This document shows positions 38,433 through 60,871 of a stretch of 64,000 nucleotides of DNA, piece after piece. The translations under genes and the position numbers were made by a program. Within the stretch, counting starts at the first letter, position 1, and every line of letters starts with the position of its first letter. The notes below the pieces were generated by a model, which saw nothing but the letters and a program-made list of their open reading frames with translations, ran no database searches and had not been told where the DNA came from. Origin of the DNA: Muraenolepis orangiensis (Eukaryota > Chordata > Actinopteri > Gadiformes > Muraenolepididae); the NCBI GenBank assembly GCA_027704905.1, contig CM051000.1, positions 16,189,694-16,253,693 of the forward strand, written 5' to 3'.

Positions 38433-39448
38433 CCCAAATGAATGTATTTATGTCATTGCAGTGTCAATGGCATCCATAGAAAAAAAAAGTACTGTATATA
38501 GATTTGTCTTTCTTGCCATCTGGGAAAAGGTAGTAGTGGTGACTCTGTGTGTTTTATCCCTCTGGGAGGATTATGCTTATTGGTGTCAGCAGAGCGTTCT
38601 TCCCGGTCATATGCTTTGATGATTACATCAGCGCTGACATTTGAGTCTACTGGTGCCCAGACACTAGCCGCTACTGATGACTGAGCCATGGTCGTCATGG
38701 CAGCATCCAGCAATAACCATCAATGTTGGCACGGCACAAGATAGGTCAAGATAGGACCCTGTGTGTCACAGGCAGTCAGGGAGAGGGGACCGCTGTTGCC
38801 TTAACCGTATATAAGATACCTGAGAACTTAATACCGTGTGTGTGTGTGGGGGGGGTGGTGTGTGGCGAGACCATCTGCAAGGTGTGATGAGGTCAGATGT
38901 GTTCCTGCTGTGTAGTGGGGAGAGGCCAAGGCCCTGCACAACACACACCATACTATATTACATCCTATCACTTGGCTTACAGTTTCTACTGCACTTATGT
39001 TGCAGTCTTCCATTAGCTGATCAATAATCCCCCCCCCCCCCCATTCACGAAAGGTTAACTTGTTTATCAAGTGTGTGTGTGTGTGTGTGTGTCTTCAGTG
39101 CACAGCGAAGACCAGCCGTGATCATACCTCCATATTGTATTGTTGCAGCTGAAACATTGTATTGTTGCAGCTGAAACACACAATGATAAACTATCATTTA
39201 ATTGGCTTAGTTATTTTTTGTTATTTTTCCCCAAAACAAAATATAACCGAAATTCCTCCCCAATTGTCTTATTTCTCCCGACGCGTCTCATCACAACACG
39301 GCTTGTCGTCCGTCTGTTCTCTCCCAGGTTTCTGCTAGTGCCCGCACTTGACCGAGTGCTGAGCCTTCGAGGAGCCGCCGGGCCGTTCTGTTCTGCGGTA
39401 TCGCACTGTGCATCAGGAGAGCGTAGCCCGCCGCCAACCGGACCAGCC

Positions 39449-49418
<9,970 letters not shown>

Positions 49419-51013
49419 GGGCGGAGCCTAGACTGTCTACTGGCCAATCCTAGCGTCTCATCTCACCACGTGGAATAATTTCAGCTCATCCCCTGGTCTC
49501 ATCTCACTTTGTGGATTTTTTTTTTTTAGTCTTGTGCCAAACCATGGAGCAAGGCATCCTCAACCAGAACCAACATCTGAGCAGAAGGGAAATAACTGGA
49601 ATCACCCTCTCCTATCCACCTAAGCTCGGTCTTATTTTTGTTGTTGTTACCGCTGTAGGTTTTAGTCATTCCATTTTGGTTGCTAATTTCTCCCACCTGA
49701 GCCTATATCTATACAGACTCCTGTTTGTCTTTCGGTTCAACTATGTTTTGTGTTTTTGTTTTTTTTATATACTGTACCATGAGCACCTGAAACAACACGG
49801 TCATAATAACCAAGTAAGGACACGTGTAGCTTCTAATCATGGAATGATAAAAGTAACTGTACTACCCAATTCTTCCATTGGGGGCGCCATAGATCTTCCG
49901 ACTTTTACAGACTTTATTACAATGTTCCTGTTTGCTGAGTTTATCCACCGCTAACGTCTATCCGGTTCCCGTCATGTGAACGCCTGTGGGAGGTCAGGCC
50001 AGCACGTTGAACAACATACCACTGGTGACCCATAGCAAACGGTATTGCCTTGGTTTTGGCAACTAGCCTGCTCCTCCCCCCCCCCCCCCCTGTCCATGTT
50101 CATCTGTAGACACAATTGTCCATTGTCAGAGTAACGCAGGCTAACATCTGTCCAAGGATTACCCCCGTAAAGGTGCTGTTTGGTGACTGTACTGTACTGG
50201 CTTTGTGTGTTACAAGGTTCATTGCAAGGCCAGCTTGATGCAGTTGATTTGCAGGGGACTCTGAGTGGCAGGCTAACCAGACACCGTTAGACTGTGAGCT
50301 GGTATATAACTATGTGTATATTGCTAAACTGACGGTAATCCTTGAGTTAATGTAAGGACGGCTAATATGGGTTCAACAACATCATTTGAAGTGCATGGGG
50401 ATTAACATATTAACGGTTTCACCACTACTGGAAGTAACACTTGTTTAGATGCCGCTCTTAGATTATTGGTCATCAATTCTGCCACTTGGCGATGAATGAT
50501 TAAAAAAAAAAAGATTTGATGACGTGCTCCAGCAAAAAAAAAAAAAAGGAATCAAATGGTTATTCCTCTTAAGCATCGCGTTGTGTTCATAAGAAACCTC
50601 GACCTGATCGTGCTGTCTGTACTGGTTTAACTGGCTTCTCGGCTGCTTCACTTTGCCAAAGACTAACATGCGCAGCACTTAATTGAACCATACGGGACTT
50701 CTGATAGCGACCCTGTCGGCTTGGTGAGGTCCAGTCTTCTCCTCATACGGTGCAGCTCGTGGGGGAAGACGGATCCTTTTCCGTTAACTGTTATTTTATT
50801 TTATTTCTGGGGGAAAAAGCGGATCATTGTTTTCGTGTACACCACTATTACACCATGTGCCGTTTGTTCGATCGGAACCATATTTTGTATATAGCAAAAT
50901 GTTTAAACGAGAATTGTAAATGCAATGTGGCACAAACACATTTATATTTGTGAGGTAGACTAGAATTTCGCTACTTTGAGTTTGAGCCCTTGTTCACACC
51001 TTACACACAAGCA

Positions 51014-51049
<36 letters not shown>

Positions 51050-51700
51050 TATGCCCGCACACACCAATTCTCATACACCCGCTTATCAGGATCTGGGCCG
51101 TGGCTCGTCTTTCACGTCTTCGTGTCTAGTCTCTGAACATTGACTAACTCACCTGCGACAGCGGCCGCAGTACTAACACACAGGCAACTTGAAAACTGGT
51201 ATGTCTGCGTGATCGGCGACAATAGGAACACGTTCACGTTGGCACCAAAAGTCTCCACTCGATGTGATCACATGCATAATTCCATTGACCAAAAAGTAAA
51301 ACTAAAAACATGTTGTTTTTTTCCTTTTTTTTGTATCTTAATTTGCCTCACATTCCTCGGACACAAGTTGTATTGATTTGTTTTTCCTCTTATGAACATG
51401 TTTTGGTTTTTTTTCTCACATCATTTTCTCACATGTGCTTTGCTGATTAAATGGACTGCCTCTTCGCCCCTACGGTGTTGATATCCTCTGATCTTATGTA
51501 TTACTATTGTATTATTCCATTTCAGATTTACAACATCCGTTTCAATAAATCCCTGCTGTTTTATTATTGTTTTGTTTTGTTTTTGTACCTTCAAAAATGA
51601 ATAGCAGCCCAGAATCAGAGTGGAAATGTACTATTGTGAAACTTACAGGGACAAGGCACTGTCAAATACCCAAGTCGTCCTGAACAATAAATGTTTTTAC
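49419..51700 (+). other. tmod3: tmod3 3' UTR
   Basis: Non-coding sequence after the TAG stop, rich in T-runs. Candidate poly(A) signals AATAAA lie at 51544-51549 and 51686-51691. The true end is not known. Confidence 0.5.
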
Positions 51701-52472
51701 ATATTCTTTGTGAATGACTTTTTCACTTGCTGCCGTATGACACATTTTCGAAACATGGGGAAAAAACACAATTGTCTTAGCATCACAGTCAGTCATAATG
51801 ACAATATAACAAGACTACTTTAACCACTACCATCTCTGGTATTCAGTTCGCATGGGATCGTCGGCCACACAATGGCTGAAAACAAATGCATGAAGCCAAA
51901 CCTTGGGTTGGCTCATATGTATGTGGTCACTAACTTCTGTTTCTCTCTGTTTGTTTTTTTACATTTTCCCTCCACATGCCAGAGTGATGATGTAATGCAT
52001 GACTCCATGTGAGTTTCCTGCTCCAGGGCACTTCTCTAGCAGTAAAATAAGACATAGGGGCGTGGTGTGTGTGAGCGAGTGAGTGACTCAAGTGTTTCCA
52101 CTCTCAGGGACTGAGAACAGCAGACGTATAACATCTGTGGATGCATGGCACGGTGAGGGTGACATCATGCCACCGCATGGAGGTAACGTGGAAGACGACC
52201 CGTAACCAGAGAGACTTCAAGCCCGTTTTACAGATGCAGTAAAACGATAGATAGACGGACGGGGGCCAGATGATAAAGATAGTTTACAAGAGGCTTGGCA
52301 GTCGGTCAGCGTAAGCTAGGCAGTATAGGGAGAGACGTATGGCTCTGGTCACAAGTCTGCCATGAGTTGCTAGCATGCTTGAATGGCATGCTTGATGCAA
52401 GCAAATTCAACCGCATCATCTGTGGAGAAGAGCCGTCAGTCCGAATGAGGATGACGATGAGATTTATTTTTC

Positions 52473-52508
52473 GTTTGTTTTGGAAACGTTTTCGTTTCCA
52501 AAACAAAC
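52473..52508. repeat. Perfect hairpin, 16-nt arms
   Basis: GTTTGTTTTGGAAACG is followed by four T and its exact reverse complement. Confidence 0.9.
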
Positions 52509-53093
52509 CTGCCTCAGCATGAAAAGGGAAGATGTCCTAATGATGTCATTCAAATTAGAGGGCAATTGTTGAATCGTTTTAGGCTTAATAAGACGACTAG
52601 AATTGCACTTTTTCCAAAGGTAACTTCAAGTTTCTCGTAAAGTTCCTGCTTGTGTCCTTAGCAACCTCAGATTGCATGCCAGCATGAAGCTGTTAACAGA
52701 CACACACACACACACACACACACACACATCCCTGCCTGCCCCTAACTGTTGACACTACTGCTTTGTTCCTGACCAGGTTTGCTCAACTCCCCTCTGACAG
52801 TTCAACCAGAGTCGTCCAGTGACTCATTAGTGTGTAATGTCAACTCTGCTGCATGACGCACTATCAGCACTCTGGCAATCTCCAACCTGGGCACAGTAAA
52901 CAGACAGAGGTGGCAATAAGAGAGAGAGGGAGAGAGAGAGATAAACATCTCACACCTTATACTTAACCACCTTATTGGTTAAGATTCTCTCACACCGGGG
53001 ATTGAGAGTGGTTGGGGAGATTGCTAAACGGTTAAACTGATAGCTTTTGGACCTGAATCATTAGTGTTCATTCACTAGTGCTAGCTTGACCGT

Positions 53094-53650
53094 GTATCAG
53101 GTGGAGAGAGTGGGGCTCTTTTAACATGTGTATCAGGTGGAGAGAGTGGGGCTCTTTTAACATGTGTATCAGGTGGAGAGAGTGGAGCTCTTTTAACATG
53201 TGTATCAGGTGGAGAGAGTGGGGCTCTTTTAACATGTGTATCAGGTGGAGAGAGTGGGGCTCTTTTAACATGTGTATCAGGTGGAGAGAGTGGAGCTCTT
53301 TTAACATGTGTATCAGGTGGAGAGAGTGGGGCTCTTTTAACATGTGTATCAGGTGGAGAGAGTGGAGCTCTTTTAACATGTGTATCAGGTGGAGAGAGTG
53401 GGGCTCTTTTAACATGTGTATCAGGTGGAGAGAGTGGGGCTCTTTTAACATGTGTATCAGGTGGAGAGAGTGGGGTTCTTTTAACATGTGTATCAGGTGG
53501 AGAGAGTGGAGCTCTTTTAACATGTGTATCAGGTGGAGAGAGTGGAGCTCTTTTAACATGTGTATCAGGTGGAGAGAGTGGAGCTCTTTTATCATGTGGA
53601 GAGAGTGGAGATCTTTTAACATGTGTTCGGGTGAAGAGAGCGGGCCTCCT
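53094..53650. repeat. 36-bp minisatellite, about 14 units
   Basis: GTATCAGG recurs every 36 bp from 53094 to 53562 without a length change. The only visible variation is an A/G exchange in GTGG(A/G)GCT and one C/T change. After 53598 the units are shortened and diverged. Since 36 is a multiple of three and the unit lacks stops in several frames, long open frames with 12-residue periods arise on both strands (53068-53667 and 53081-53836 on -, 53126-53749 on +). These are by-products and not genes. Confidence 0.95.
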
Positions 53651-53905
53651 TGGGAACACAGCAGCATGGCAGGTGTCCTGCAGACACCAGCGGACAGCCT
53701 GCGGCGTTATGCAACAGCTCCTAATGGAAAACAGTGCACCTCCTATTAGAGGGCCTTCAACCATCCACACAGTCACATCCCAGTGGGGGTTTGCTGTAGG
53801 ACTTGACTCTGGATCTAAGAGCTTCTTTCGTTCCACTGGGGTTACTGTGGATGGGTCACAGGTTACTGGTTACATCAGTGGAGATGCTGAACACTGTACA
53901 CATTT

Positions 53906-54042
53906 ATCAGGAGCCCACCCTTGTGTAAGAGACGACAAACCACACTACACCAGTGTATATAAATAGTCATACATACATGTTGCAGCTACCACACTACCAT
54001 GTCCCATTTCCCCTTAAATCAACCCACCAGATAGCTTTACCA
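53906..54042 (+). repeat. Inverted duplication, left copy
   Basis: A 137-bp sequence from ATCAGGAGCCCACCC to GCTTTACCA. Its reverse complement recurs at 55462-55603 with about four base differences and a 4-5 nt indel. Confidence 0.88.
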
Positions 54043-55461
54043 GTTATAAGAGCTTTCTGCAGAGGAACTATTTCAAAATAGAGTTGTATGTTACCGTTTT
54101 ATGTTGGAGTTACCTGCGATTTCGACAAATATAACATTGGGATGGCATATCTTCACGCCAACATATATTTAGAATTAAAGATAGACCTGTTAGGCCTAGG
54201 TTAATTATTGACCAACCCTTTATATTGGCAGTTTTTCTGCCAACATAAACTTACTGGTAGACGATTTGCACTGTACGCTATACACTTATTTAGCAGATTC
54301 CCATGATTATTTAAGATTATTAAGATTATTTAAGAAGCGTGTAGGTGTCTTTTTATGATGAAACACTGCCGCTTAGTGGACATTAAGGGTCAGTGCAGGA
54401 TTCCCATCGCTGGACGATGACAAGTGATTTGATCAGGTTTCCTATTCTGCTATCAAAATATGTACTGCAGACTTTTACTTTTACATAAAAGGTGTCATGT
54501 CCAATTGTGGCCCTTATTTCGTGGCCGTTTTGTCCTTGCCCTCTTCCTTCCCTTCCTCTGTTTTGCATTCTTTCACCCTGTTCATTTCCTTGTTCCTCCA
54601 TTACCAGAAAGGGTGTTCTGTTTATATATTCTTGCCAGTTAAAGATTCATGAGATGCACCTGTGAGCTATTTTAGAGAACTGGTTGATCATTGGTTGATC
54701 TAACGCTTTACACATTCATTAGTGACAGTCAAGTCACCAACAAAAATCTGTCAACAAGAACAGATTTTTCTGTTCATCTTCTAATGTTTCTGTTAATTAA
54801 AACACATATTAAAACAACAATGCCTTAATGGAATTCATGCAATTTTCATGCAATTTTACATTACATTACAAACTCATATATAAGTAGTTGATAGTAATCT
54901 GTATGTCTGCTTAGGTTACATAGAATCTGTGATAATAACATCACATTACCAGGATAACATTTATTGGTTTATGGCCCCTCGTCCTACTTTTCCTTACAAA
55001 GTGACCTTTAAAAAGTGCCAACTGGAGTTGACTCCGTCACCAACCACAAGCAAAGGGCAGGCCTCCCCGAGCACTCGCCCTACTGTGATTGGATACTGAA
55101 AGGTGAAAAGAAGACCAGGTGAAACCAGGATGGAGGAAAGAAAGATCTGTCATATCAGTCCATGAAAACCAAACATGAGGTCCATTTGGGTGATTAATGC
55201 ATTCCATTTGAGATGAAGGTGGTAAGGCTGCCAAAAGGTTCTGTTTTCAAACCCCCCTTTAAGGCCCTGTCTGCCATTGACCTCCCACACAGGTTACTGC
55301 TCATGCATCTGGTGGTGTAGAATATATGAAACCTTAATACTTTAGAGTCTAATGTATGTTGTCCATGAGAAGTTACCTTCACACTATAATAAAATGCCCA
55401 CTAGATGGCGCCTTTCTCTATTCCACTCTCATCTCTCATGTTGTAGAATGATGATGGCCGT

Positions 55462-55603
55462 TGGTAAAGCTATCTGTCATGGTGGGTTGATTTAAGGGGA
55501 AATGGGACATGGTAGCGTGGTAGCTGCAACATGTACGTATGACTATTTATATACACTGGTGTAGTGTGGTGTGTCGTCTCTTACACAAGGGTGGGCTCCT
55601 GAT
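55462..55603 (-). repeat. Inverted duplication, right copy
   Basis: The inverted partner of 53906-54042, 1.4 kb away. Similarity stops sharply on both sides of each copy. It could represent the terminal repeats of a foldback element or two insertions of one short repeat. No target duplication was found. Confidence 0.88.
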
Positions 55604-56455
55604 CTGCTACCTATACCAGACATGTTGCTTGTATAGGCCAAGTGAGTCTTTTAATTAAAGATTATTATTTATTTTTTTAAGACACAACCCATAGGTTACT
55701 ATTTTCCATTCCATGCACATAATATACAGAGACAAGTTACATGGGCACATGTCATCATACTAAGACAATTAGCCTATATTTAATTAGAGTTTGTTGTTTG
55801 TTGTTCTTTCTATGTGTGTGGTGTCCTCCATCCTCAATTTGAAATGCAACAATTTTTATGCAAAAGTACTTTACTACGTTACATGACTTGCTATATTTAC
55901 ATTTAGAATTAGGACTGGTTTCATCCAAAGTGACAAAATGAGAGGCTAAAATTATGAAGCATAATACTAATGAGGCATAAGCACACCTACATATATAGGA
56001 AGATGTATTTGGGTTTTTTTTAAGGGGATGTTTTGCAGATCGTATGGAGCTGGCCAGCCTGTCTCACCATCAAGGTAGGTACACGCATGAAAATGGTCTG
56101 GACTGCGAATGAGTTCCAACATAATGGAAGCCAGATGCTGTTCATTAGTGGATCTCTGACGGTGGATCCAAAAAAAGATTCAAATCCAGTCCAGAAGCTA
56201 GGGAAGAGTGGAGTATTTTAAATATCTATCCACAATGAATGCTTTAAGTGTTTTTAATGTTCAAACATCTTCCTCTTCCCCTTCATTTACCCTTCATGTT
56301 CAAACATGAGTCACCCCCTATTAAAACAGATTACAGTGTGCTGCTTCAGTGGCATTGGGGATGAAATGTCCAAGGAAAGCCTAATTGAATGACTAAATCA
56401 TCCTTGCATATTTCCACCATTGCTTTTGGCTAATTTGATTACTCAATGAGCATGT

Positions 56456-56562
<107 letters not shown>

Positions 56563-56775
56563 CAGCTCAGTTTTATCTCTTATCAACTCAACCATACATA
56601 AGGAGGAGCAGCTCCTGCTGTCTGCCTAAGGTTTAAATGACGTATGGCCGTCTTTCATGGGCTACACAATCATTTGTCAATCAGTGTGACCTCAGGCACA
56701 CTTCCCCAGATGCTTCATATCAGCCAAGACAAGGCAGAGGCCTCTCAGGGCCTTTCTTTAGTATGTACATAAAGA

Positions 56776-59732
56776 CAGTGGTTCTTAAACTTTTTGTCTG
56801 ACGACCCCACAAAAAAAACTGGAGAGGTTTGGTGACCCCACTTTCCCAAAAGTGTGTAAGTGTGACGTCACGTTTCCGTAGCAATCGATTTTTTGTTCCA
56901 ATCCAAACAAATTAACAACGTATGGACGATTATTTTATGGAAAAGGAACGATTTTGTGTGAATTAATTTACGAGTTTGCGTCTCCAATGATTTGAGTGAT
57001 ACAGAAGAGATTATTTTTATATAAACTTTATCTTTCATGCTAGCGCAAACTTTTCCTTTTAATACTCCAGAAGAATACATAAACGCCTCGACATGTTTCG
57101 ATTGGTAGTGATTTTCACCTCGTAACATTGATTAATTTACATTTTGAAAGAAACAGCAATGCCATCTGCAGTTTGGTTGTTTGGAGGCGGGCTGTAAATC
57201 GCGTTGCCAGGACAACGTTATGCATTGCAAACCCATGGTAATGACTGTCAATCAAGCAAAAACAAATAGGCAATGTGTAAGAAAAGGCCTGGGCGGCAAC
57301 AATTTATTAACGCAAACAAGAACTGGAACAAACAAAGCAATGAAACAAATGTCCAAATCAAACGGGAGTCAAGAGTCAACAGAGAGTGTGTATGATTGGA
57401 ACGATCTCACTTCCTCTTATAACGGACGCCATGTCAATGAGAAGGATGGGCCTGCTTCCGCGAGCATAGCAGGTCAATTCGAGGATCGATGCTGCTCACA
57501 GCAACACGAAGATTCTCCTCCATGCTGTTGAGACGACATCTGTATTTGTTCTTTATGTAGGCCAGGGACGAAAATGTCTTTTCGCACAGATAGGTTGATC
57601 CAAACGGCGTGAGGATGTCCATGGCAGCCTTGGACAACCCGGGGTATTCCTGCACAACTGACAGCCAGAATTCATCTAGAGTTTTTGAGGCAAACGACGC
57701 CTGCAATGTGCGGTCGCTGGACAGCTCAATCAGCGCATCCTCGAGCTCAGATGGCAGGTTGTTTGAGGAGCAGTTGGTGAATGGTTGTCGTACCCAGTCA
57801 AAAGGCTCTACATTCTCCGTGAGGAAGTACTGATTGAATTTGTCGAGGAGACTACGAAGATGACAGGTTATTGACTCTTTCAATGAATTGGCATTCATGT
57901 CACTCTCCAAAAAGTCGTGCAGCTCCGAGAACATTTCAAAGTCCCCACTCTCTGCACGGGCTGCCCAACGCTGCAATTTTTTTGTGAAAGCATTCACTTT
58001 GTCTGAGAGGGTCAGGATGTTTGTGCTGGGGCCTTGTAGTGACAGGTTGAGACTATTTAATTTGTCAAATATGCACGCCAGGTATGCAAGACGTGATAAC
58101 CATCTCGAGTCAGTAAGATGGTCTGCAAGAGGGGAATGCACGTCTGAGAGGAAGGTGCGCACCTCGCTTCGCAACTCGAACAGGCGTGTAAGAACTTTGC
58201 CCCGTGAAAGCCACCTTACCTCTGAATGAAAAAGAAGGGATTCATGTGCAGACCCCATTTCCTGGCAGAGAAGGGCGAAGAGTCGTGAATTTAAAGGGCG
58301 CGATTTGATCGAATTCACTATTTGGATTGCTGTTTGAAGAACATTGTTAAGCTCGGGTTCAAGTGTCTTGGATGCCAGGGCCTCCCTATGGATAATGCAG
58401 TGTGTGAACTTGACATGTGGTGCAACGCTAAGGACCTTGGCTTTCAGCCCTTTGTGTTTTCCCATCATAGCCCCGGCACCGTCAGTGCATATGCTTATGC
58501 ATTTATCCCAATCCAGGCCTGTCTCCTCCATCCAACCATTAAGACAGTTAAAAATGTCTCCACCAGTACATCTTCCTTCCATCGGAGAGCAGCACAGCAT
58601 GTCCTCATGCAGTTTCCCGTCATGACTGTAGCGAATGAAAACCATTAAATGGGCTACATTAGTCAAGTCAGTAGACTCATCTAACTGCAAAGAAAACCGG
58701 CTGTTTTTCACTCTCTCGATGAGCTGGCATTTCATATCATTAGCGATGTCGTTAATGCGTTTGGACATGGTATCATTGGAGAGGGGAATCTGTTTAAGCA
58801 CACTTGCGATCTTTTCACCATGCATTGCTGTGGTCATCGCAATTGCTGCAGGAAGGATGAGGCTTTCAGCAATTGTGTGTGGCTTTTGTGCTTTGGCTAC
58901 AAGGTGGGCCACTTTGTATGACGCTGCCAAGGCTTTGGTGGGCACAGTAGCTTGGCTATGCACAACGGTCTTTTGCCCATGCAGCGCAGCTTCTTTTCGT
59001 AAAAAAAATGTCATGGGTTTCTGAGCATCATCTGGATGTCGGCTTTCGAGATGTCGTCTCATTTTTGTGGGCTTTAAACTTTCATGTGCCAGAACATCGC
59101 CGCAAATAACACACTGTGGGTGGTCGAGCTCATGTTTTACCTGGCACGTGAATCCATATTTAAGAAATTCTTTCAGGTATCGGCGACGCCTCGTTGGTGG
59201 GTCTTTTTTATTCTCACCACCGGCCAAACTTGTCCCATCTGAGGATCGCGGAGGAGTAGGTGCACAACTGGAGGTAGATGGCACTTCTGAGCTCATATCA
59301 TTGTTTTTTAGCAGCCACCTGTCCATTTTTGATGAAAGTTATAACTAGGCTAGTGGCTAAAAAAGTGGCTAGTATCACAAACGTGGCTAGTAACGTGGCG
59401 AGTTAACTATGACGTATTGTAAAAAAACCGGGAAGAAATTGAGTTTGAACAGTGGGCGCAGATTGTTACATTGTTTCTATCATAGGACCAATAAACGATT
59501 CGAAACGCCATTTAAAGCTGGGCAACTTTTTTTCTCTCTCTCTCTCTCCCTCTTAACAGCGTGTAGGAATGAGAAAAAGGCAGATTTTCATTGTATTGAC
59601 ATTTTATTTTTCGTTGTTTCACCAGGTGTTATAACAGCTAATTTCCGACTGAAGTAACAAATAATTTTGCGACCCCACGGAAGTTTTTGCCGACCCCGTT
59701 TGGGGTCACGACCCCTAGTTTAAGAATCACTG
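56776..59732 (-). mobile_element. Complete hAT-superfamily DNA transposon
   Basis: The 2957-bp element has inverted ends CAGTGGTTCTTAAACT (left) and CAGTGATTCTTAAACT (right, reverse complement), one mismatch in 16. It is flanked by an exact 8-bp duplication CATAAAGA (56768-56775 and 59733-59740), the length typical of hAT. Several GACCCC/GGGGTC motifs lie within about 100 bp of each end and may be transposase binding sites. One uninterrupted transposase frame is inside. An exact duplication and an open frame suggest a recent insertion. Confidence 0.95.
57434..59326 (-). CDS. hAT transposase with BED zinc finger
   Basis: A 630-residue open frame, which would cut and paste its own element. The first Met is followed by a Ser/Pro-rich leader and a basic patch KDPPTRRRRYLKEFLKYGF. 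A BED-type zinc finger has C72, C75, H92 and H97 (CVICG, then RRHLESRH). The RNase-H-like core shows the first acidic residue at D216 in LQLDESTD, the second at D282 in CTDGAGAM, the hAT C-x2-H motif (C310, H313 in CIIHREAL) and the Arg-Trp pair at 371-372 in HSEVRWLSRG. The C-terminus carries the hAT dimerisation type segment (EKTFSSLAYIKNKYRCRLNS, then ENLRVAVSS). The family resembles the group that gave rise to the domesticated vertebrate genes ZBED5, FAM200 and SCAND3. Terminal repeats surround it, so here it is a mobile copy and not a domesticated gene. No frameshift or early stop is visible. Confidence 0.93.
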   Translation of the reverse strand: MDRWLLKNNDMSSEVPSTSSCAPTPPRSSDGTSLAGGENKKDPPTRRRRYLKEFLKYGFTCQVKHELDHPQCVICGDVLAHESLKPTKMRRHLESRHPDDAQKPMTFFLRKEAALHGQKTVVHSQATVPTKALAASYKVAHLVAKAQKPHTIAESLILPAAIAMTTAMHGEKIASVLKQIPLSNDTMSKRINDIANDMKCQLIERVKNSRFSLQLDESTDLTNVAHLMVFIRYSHDGKLHEDMLCCSPMEGRCTGGDIFNCLNGWMEETGLDWDKCISICTDGAGAMMGKHKGLKAKVLSVAPHVKFTHCIIHREALASKTLEPELNNVLQTAIQIVNSIKSRPLNSRLFALLCQEMGSAHESLLFHSEVRWLSRGKVLTRLFELRSEVRTFLSDVHSPLADHLTDSRWLSRLAYLACIFDKLNSLNLSLQGPSTNILTLSDKVNAFTKKLQRWAARAESGDFEMFSELHDFLESDMNANSLKESITCHLRSLLDKFNQYFLTENVEPFDWVRQPFTNCSSNNLPSELEDALIELSSDRTLQASFASKTLDEFWLSVVQEYPGLSKAAMDILTPFGSTYLCEKTFSSLAYIKNKYRCRLNSMEENLRVAVSSIDPRIDLLCSRKQAHPSH

Positions 59733-60082
59733 CATAAAGAGACCAGACTAATCATGAATGTTTAAGGTTACAAAATATCAGTGGTCGGAAATGCTCTTCC
59801 AACTGGTTTGTGTTTACTCACACAATGTCCATTCAAAGCCACCACTAAGGAAAATGAGATAGCTCACAAGCAATTTAAACAAACTCTTAAACATAAAAAC
59901 AGAGGTAATCATTTATTATCATCAATTATTCTTGGATACAATTTAGAGACATACCATTTTGTATAATTGTAGACAGCTCTTTATTCTCAAATCTGATTCG
60001 CAGGACTGGAATGAACGAATACATTCAGAAACATGGGGCCATTGAAACCCATTAGTCTTTGACTAACTAGATTACTCCATAA

Positions 60083-60217
<135 letters not shown>

Positions 60218-60723
60218 TGTGTGTGTGTGGGTGTGTGGGGGGGGGGGGGGTGGAAGGTAAGGAAGCACCTGTCGTCTGTGTGTGACGTATGTGTCCCTAT
60301 TAGCCTGAGGCTAACATAACAATGAATCACCCTCATGTTTCTTTGCGGTATTGTGCATTACAACTAGCACCACTGTGTGTTCATAACAACTTGCAATGCG
60401 TATGTGGTGTGTCGTCACAGAGCAGTAAATCCCTTGATTTAAAAAGAGACAATTATATTATCGCTTCATTACTTCCCGTGGCTCTGCATAACTGTGTTAA
60501 AAAGTGCCCATGTGAAAAGGACAGGGATTATAAACAGAATAATTGGAAATTGGAGATTCACAATGGGGTCTTGATGGTTATGTTTGAGTGTATAAATTGC
60601 CTTTTAGTTGGCCTCTCATCTTGGTAGCTAACAGACATTCAAGTGGCAGACATTCAATACTAGCGGCTTACTTGCTGTTAGTGTTTAGCTGCTGTTTTCA
60701 AGATATGGTAGATTCCACTTCCC

Positions 60724-60727
<4 letters not shown>

Positions 60728-60812
<85 letters not shown>

Positions 60813-60871
60813 TACATACATACATACATACATACATACATACATACATACATACATACATACATACATAC
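60728..60871. repeat. Compound (CA)n-(CATA)n
   Basis: About 40 CA units change abruptly to about 16 CATA units. Confidence 0.97.

Larger units (their letters stand above)
33912..39327. other. Divergent interval and first intron of the tropomodulin gene
   Basis: leo1 and the tropomodulin gene are head to head. This interval holds the shared upstream region, two palindromes (34190-34359), a probable untranslated tropomodulin exon ending at 35003 and, from there to 39327, its first intron. That intron contains a C run (36320-36331), a short minisatellite near 38340-38435 and G or C homopolymers. No protein-coding exon was seen. Confidence 0.7.

Noticed and set aside
53094..53650. CRISPR-like array
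   Set aside because: The units are contiguous tandem repeats with no variable spacers, in a vertebrate genome.
53081..53836. 251-codon minus frame with 12-residue repeats
   Set aside because: The period equals the 36-bp DNA minisatellite, and other frames on both strands are also open. A protein-coding array would not normally do this.
57609..59348. Plus-strand open frames opposite the transposase
   Set aside because: They are antisense shadows of the intact hAT reading frame and show no domain of their own.
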